From assembly GCA_003343765.1 (NCBI GenBank), contig QAKO01000096.1, positions 1 to 8,964 of the forward strand: DNA of 8,964 bases, read 5' to 3'. This document shows positions 6,793-8,964 of the stretch, piece by piece. The first letter of the stretch is position 1, and each line of letters begins with the position of its first letter. The stretch comes from Bacillota bacterium. GTDB lineage: Bacteria > Bacillota > Clostridia > Christensenellales > Borkfalkiaceae. The position numbers and the translations under genes are program-made. The notes below the pieces were generated by a model. It saw nothing but the letters and a program-made list of their open reading frames with translations, was not told the DNA's origin and did no database searches.

Positions 6793-6824
6793 ATTGCGCC
6801 TTTCTTTTGTCCCGACTGACTGTT

Positions 6825-7478
6825 TCATTCATCATCGCAACGCTCGATCGAACGGATAAAATTATTTTCCGAAAGAATCTTTCCGATCTCTACCGCGGGA
6901 AGGTCTCTGTCCGTCGTGATCGTTCCCGTGCAAAGAATAAGGTTTTCACCGCGTTCCACATTCAGTTTGGAAAAACGCTCCACACCGAACAGTGCGGTTA
7001 TTTTGGAACTTTCCTCCCCTGTTACATTTTCAAAAACAACACGGATACGAAGATACTTTTTCATGGTGAACAGCTTACAACGCAAATGCAGAATGCATTG
7101 CACCGCAATAAGAAGCATCGCCGCACCGGCCGCCACTATGTATAAACCTCCGCCTGCCGCCATTCCTACGCCCGCCGTCGCCCATACTCCCGCGGCCGTC
7201 GTCAACCCGTGCACCGCTTGCTTACGGTAAATAATCATCCCTGCCCCTAAAAAGCCGATCCCCGACACAATCTGCGCCGCTACACGCGATGCATCGTAAT
7301 CATTTACATCTGAAAACGCATATTTCGATACGATCATGATAAGTGCTGCTCCTGCACAAACGATGGTATGCGTGCGGATCCCCGCTTCTTTAAACCGCAA
7401 TTTGCGTTCAAAGCCGATTGCAAACCCCAGCAGTACCGCATATACAATGCGAATCAGACAAATCAATTCAAGTTTCAA
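6825..7478 (-). CDS. MgtC/SapB-family membrane protein
   Basis: 217 residues. The N-terminal half, about 1-135, is hydrophobic with four or five membrane segments and carries the family's conserved stretches: GFAIGFERKLRFKEAGIRTHTIV at 18-40, SRVAAQIVSGIGFLGAGMI at 64-82, and GLTTAAGVWATAGVGMAAGGGLY at 91-113. The C-terminal part, about 140-217, is a soluble ACT-like domain. Characterised MgtC proteins support growth in low magnesium and, in Salmonella, inhibit the F-type ATP synthase; most clostridial members are uncharacterised, so this one should be named by family only. It starts with TTG at 7478; GAGGTG at 7486-7491 sits seven bases upstream and decides this start. It appears to be a single-gene unit with its own promoter and terminator. 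No magnesium-responsive leader could be recognised. Confidence 0.9.
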   Translation of the reverse strand: MKLELICLIRIVYAVLLGFAIGFERKLRFKEAGIRTHTIVCAGAALIMIVSKYAFSDVNDYDASRVAAQIVSGIGFLGAGMIIYRKQAVHGLTTAAGVWATAGVGMAAGGGLYIVAAGAAMLLIAVQCILHLRCKLFTMKKYLRIRVVFENVTGEESSKITALFGVERFSKLNVERGENLILCTGTITTDRDLPAVEIGKILSENNFIRSIERCDDE

Positions 7479-7506
7479 TTCAAAGCACCTCTTTTTCCTG
7501 CCTTAT

Positions 7507-7583
7507 TCCGACAGATTCAGCAAAAATACTTGACTCGTGTATAAAGGGATAACCATCTATCCCCACATCCAAACTCCGACAGA
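7507..7583. repeat. Direct repeat TCCGACAGA, two copies in the mgtC-family leader
   Basis: TCCGACAGA occurs at 7507-7515 and 7575-7583, 68 bases apart, on the plus strand (TCTGTCGGA in the predicted RNA). Both copies lie in the transcribed leader, flanking a GGGATA/TATCCC hairpin at 7546-7563. A two-copy 9-mer could be chance; no known riboswitch was recognised. Confidence 0.45.
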
Positions 7584-7598
7584 AAATTTATGCCCCCC

Positions 7599-7627
7599 AT
7601 TATAGTCAACGTGCTCATTTTAGTCAA
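7599..7627 (-). promoter_or_regulatory. Sigma-A-like promoter of the MgtC-family gene with repeated TAGTCAA motif
   Basis: TTGACT at 7622-7627 and TATAAT at 7599-7604 are spaced by exactly 17 bases. The plus-strand motif CATTWTAGTCAA occurs twice at an 18-base interval (TAGTCAA at 7603-7609 and 7621-7627), so the two copies overlap the -10 and -35 boxes. The predicted start is near 7592. Confidence 0.7.
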
Positions 7628-7640
7628 TACCAAGCTGCAT

Positions 7641-7661
7641 TTTTGATCGGTCGGATCAAAA
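7641..7661. promoter_or_regulatory. Perfect palindrome upstream of the mgtC-family promoter, operator-like
   Basis: Arms TTTTGATC (7641-7648) and GATCAAAA (7654-7661) are perfect reverse complements with a 5-base centre. The centre is about 59 bases upstream of the predicted start, a typical activator position. A second small palindrome, GATCA-ATA-TGATC, lies at 7687-7699. The short arms and lack of a T tract argue against a terminator. The binding protein is unknown. Confidence 0.5.
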
Positions 7662-7696
7662 TATAACAATTTACCTGAAAAAATTCGATCAATATG

Positions 7697-7759
7697 ATCA
7701 TTGTTTTAATCAATTTACTGGTACAGGTACAGAGCCGAAAACGCGGTCAAAACAATGAT
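7697..7759. repeat. 11-bp inverted repeat (ATCATTGTTTT)
   Basis: ATCATTGTTTT at 7697-7707 is exactly reverse-complemented at 7749-7759, 41 bases apart; a third, shorter CATTGTT occurs at 7779-7785. The spacing is too wide for a usual operator dimer but could be separate sites for one regulator. No gene is found in the stretch. Confidence 0.45.
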
Positions 7760-7900
7760 ACAGGCAAATTGTGCGCCGCATTGTTACAAATATTAGCGAA
7801 TCAGATGCCATTCCCTGCAGCGTCCATGTAATTATAATATGCGTTTAAAATGAATACCATTCTTGACACAAACTTTTTACCCATACGGCCAATAGTCAAA

Positions 7901-7946
7901 CCAAAAACCGCGGCACGCAAATTATCTTGCGTGCCGCGGTTTTTGG
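7901..7946 (-). terminator. Strong hairpin terminator downstream of the sugar kinase gene
   Basis: Arms 7901-7920 and 7927-7946 are perfect 20-base reverse complements with a 6-base loop, a GC-rich core (CCGCGGCACGC) and A5/T5 flanks, so it could work in both directions. It lies 139 bases past the kinase stop. A second small hairpin (AGCTTTA/TAAAGCT, 7947-7966) abuts it on the kinase side. Confidence 0.85.
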
Positions 7947-8085
7947 AGCTTTACTATCATAAAGCTTTGTCTGCACTCCGATAAAATGATTCAATCTATA
8001 GTAAAAAGTTTATTCCCTGATCCTCTCTCTTTGCACAAATGAATACATATCTCGCGTACAATATGGTTTATTCGCAGGTAGATGT

Positions 8086-8964
8086 TCAAAACCTTTTAAA
8101 TACTTCTTTCAATGACGGATATAGTTTTTTAAATACGTCATATCGTTTTTCATACAATTCTGCAATTTTCTGATCCGGATAAACCGTCTCTTTTACTTTG
8201 ACAATTTTTTCAACAGACTCTTTTACTGTCTTATATTCTCCGCATCCCACCATCGCAAGCATTGCGCCGCCATAGGATGGCCCCTGTTCCGTCTGCGGAA
8301 TCTCCACAGATATATTCACGACATTTGCCACGGTTTTCCGCCACAAAGGACTTTTTGCCCCGCCTCCGCAAAGCTTCGTCTTTTTTACTTCAATACCGTT
8401 CTTTTTCGCAGCTTCCAAACAGTCTCTCAATGCAAACGTTACCCCTTCCAATACGGCGAGCGTCATCTGCTTTCTTGTGGTGTCGGGACGCATTCCGATA
8501 AATGCACCTCGCGCATTCACGTCATTGTGCGGACTGCGCTCGCCCATTAAGTACGGCAGAAAATACACGTCATTTTTGCCGAGATATTCTTCCAATCCTT
8601 CCTGTTCTTTCGCGTAGTTATTTGTTTCCAGGATTTTATCTGACCACCACGCATTGCAAGATGCCGCCGATAAAATACACCCCATTAAGTGCCAGCCTCC
8701 GTCCGCATGACAAAAACTATGCAGGGCATTGACTTTGTCTTCTTTATATTCTGTTGCGGATACAAATAATGTACCGCTCGTGCCGAGAGAAATATTGCAT
8801 CCGCCTTCGCCGACTACGCCCGTACCCACTGCCGCCGCGGCATTGTCCCCTGCGCCGGCAATAATTTTTACTCCTTCGGATAACCCCAACTCGTCGGCAA
8901 TTTCCTTTTTCAATGTTCCGACAACTTCATAACTTTCGTACAGTTTCGGAAGCATTTGCTCGGA
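8086..8964 (-). CDS. xylB: FGGY-family carbohydrate kinase, probable xylulokinase (N-terminus beyond window)
   Basis: 292 C-terminal residues are visible. The frame is open through the right edge (Ser-Glu-Gln precede the first in-window Met at 8955), so the real start is outside; the family length is about 490-510 residues. Seen in the fragment: GAGDNAAAAVG at 37-47 with the catalytic Asp40; GTSGTLF at 61-67; LMGERSPHNDVNARGAFIG, typical of xylulokinases; GGGAKSPLWRKTVANV; and QGPSYGGAMLAMVG near the nucleotide pocket. Xylulokinase phosphorylates D-xylulose to xylulose 5-phosphate in the cytoplasm for the pentose phosphate pathway. The best alternative is another FGGY kinase, for ribulose or gluconate. 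It sits on the same strand but is transcriptionally separate, with a strong terminator downstream. Confidence 0.85.
   Translation of the reverse strand, partial: SEQMLPKLYESYEVVGTLKKEIADELGLSEGVKIIAGAGDNAAAAVGTGVVGEGGCNISLGTSGTLFVSATEYKEDKVNALHSFCHADGGWHLMGCILSAASCNAWWSDKILETNNYAKEQEGLEEYLGKNDVYFLPYLMGERSPHNDVNARGAFIGMRPDTTRKQMTLAVLEGVTFALRDCLEAAKKNGIEVKKTKLCGGGAKSPLWRKTVANVVNISVEIPQTEQGPSYGGAMLAMVGCGEYKTVKESVEKIVKVKETVYPDQKIAELYEKRYDVFKKLYPSLKEVFKRF

Larger units (their letters stand above)
7479..8085. other. Gene-free interval of about 600 bp with regulatory signals
   Basis: No open frame here has both useful length and a ribosome binding site, and no tRNA or rRNA is visible. Contents from high to low coordinate: a 139-base tail after the kinase stop, a strong terminator (7901-7946), an AT-rich stretch with scattered inverted repeats (7690-7790), a 21-bp palindrome (7641-7661), the predicted mgtC-family promoter (7599-7627), and a leader of about 113 bases ahead of the gene at 7478. 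The leader holds a 6-bp hairpin (7546-7563) and a repeated 9-mer. Confidence 0.7.

Noticed and set aside
6619..6824. Additional small gene between the sigma factor and the MgtC-family gene
   Set aside because: The 206 bases are accounted for by a promoter and a terminator; no frame with a ribosome binding site remains.
7479..7592. M-box or other magnesium riboswitch
   Set aside because: The predicted leader is shorter than an M-box and I could not find its conserved helices; only a weak 6-bp hairpin is visible.
7520..7627. 33-codon minus-strand frame starting at an ATG just after the mgtC-family -35 box
   Set aside because: It begins upstream of the predicted transcription start, has no ribosome binding site, and its sequence is promoter and leader DNA.
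7863..7900. Plus-strand TTGACA at 7863-7868 as a promoter
   Set aside because: No acceptable -10 box lies 15-19 bases downstream, and the strong hairpin at 7901-7946 would follow at once with no gene beyond it on that strand.
7479..8085. tRNA gene, CRISPR array or insertion sequence in the gene-free interval
   Set aside because: No cloverleaf-like arms, regularly spaced repeats, terminal inverted repeats or transposase fragment could be seen.

Overview
The window reads as a chromosomal segment from a Gram-positive member of the Bacillota, probably Clostridia. This rests on strong AGGAGG-type ribosome binding sites, GTG and TTG starts, sigma-A-like promoters, strong hairpin terminators and the gene families present; a genus cannot be named. 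Every gene I can support lies on the minus strand, so transcription runs from high to low coordinates.

Reading in that direction: (1) 8964-8086 is the C-terminal part of an FGGY sugar kinase, most likely xylulokinase, cut by the right edge and followed by a perfect 20-bp hairpin terminator. (2) 8085-7479 is about 600 bp without a gene. It holds a sigma-A-like promoter with a duplicated TAGTCAA motif, a 21-bp palindrome and other inverted repeats. (3) 7478-6825 is an MgtC/SapB-family membrane protein with its own terminator. (4) 6618-5301 is an ECF-type sigma factor followed by a single-pass membrane protein with a very acidic, tyrosine-rich outer domain, a likely anti-sigma factor or sensor. 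(5) 5233 to the left edge is a tight four-gene operon: MBOAT acyltransferase, membrane-anchored SGNH/DltD-like protein, stand-alone amino-acid adenylation enzyme, and a fold-type III PLP decarboxylase whose last residues lie off the left edge.

The four-gene operon is the main interest. MBOAT, SGNH protein and adenylating enzyme correspond to DltB, DltD and DltA of the teichoic acid D-alanylation pathway. This is not a standard dlt operon: the adenylation pocket differs from DltA, a PLP decarboxylase is translationally coupled to it, and the MBOAT protein itself ends in the FxYxxF acyl-relay motif that canonical systems carry on DltX. A carrier protein (DltC equivalent) would be needed and is absent from the window; the obvious place for it is just beyond the left edge. 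The inferred job is activation of an amino acid, possibly decarboxylation to an amine-bearing acyl group, and its export onto a cell-envelope polymer.

The sigma/anti-sigma pair just upstream may control this operon. A bipartite sequence (GTGGACAAAA, then 16 or 17 bases, then TTAATRGGTAGA) occurs twice, once before the putative anti-sigma gene and once before the MBOAT gene. The second copy lies inside a perfect 22-bp terminator-like hairpin whose T tract touches the MBOAT start codon. A promoter there would start transcripts past the first hairpin arm, so they would escape the terminator that stops read-through from the sigma operon. This is a testable inference.
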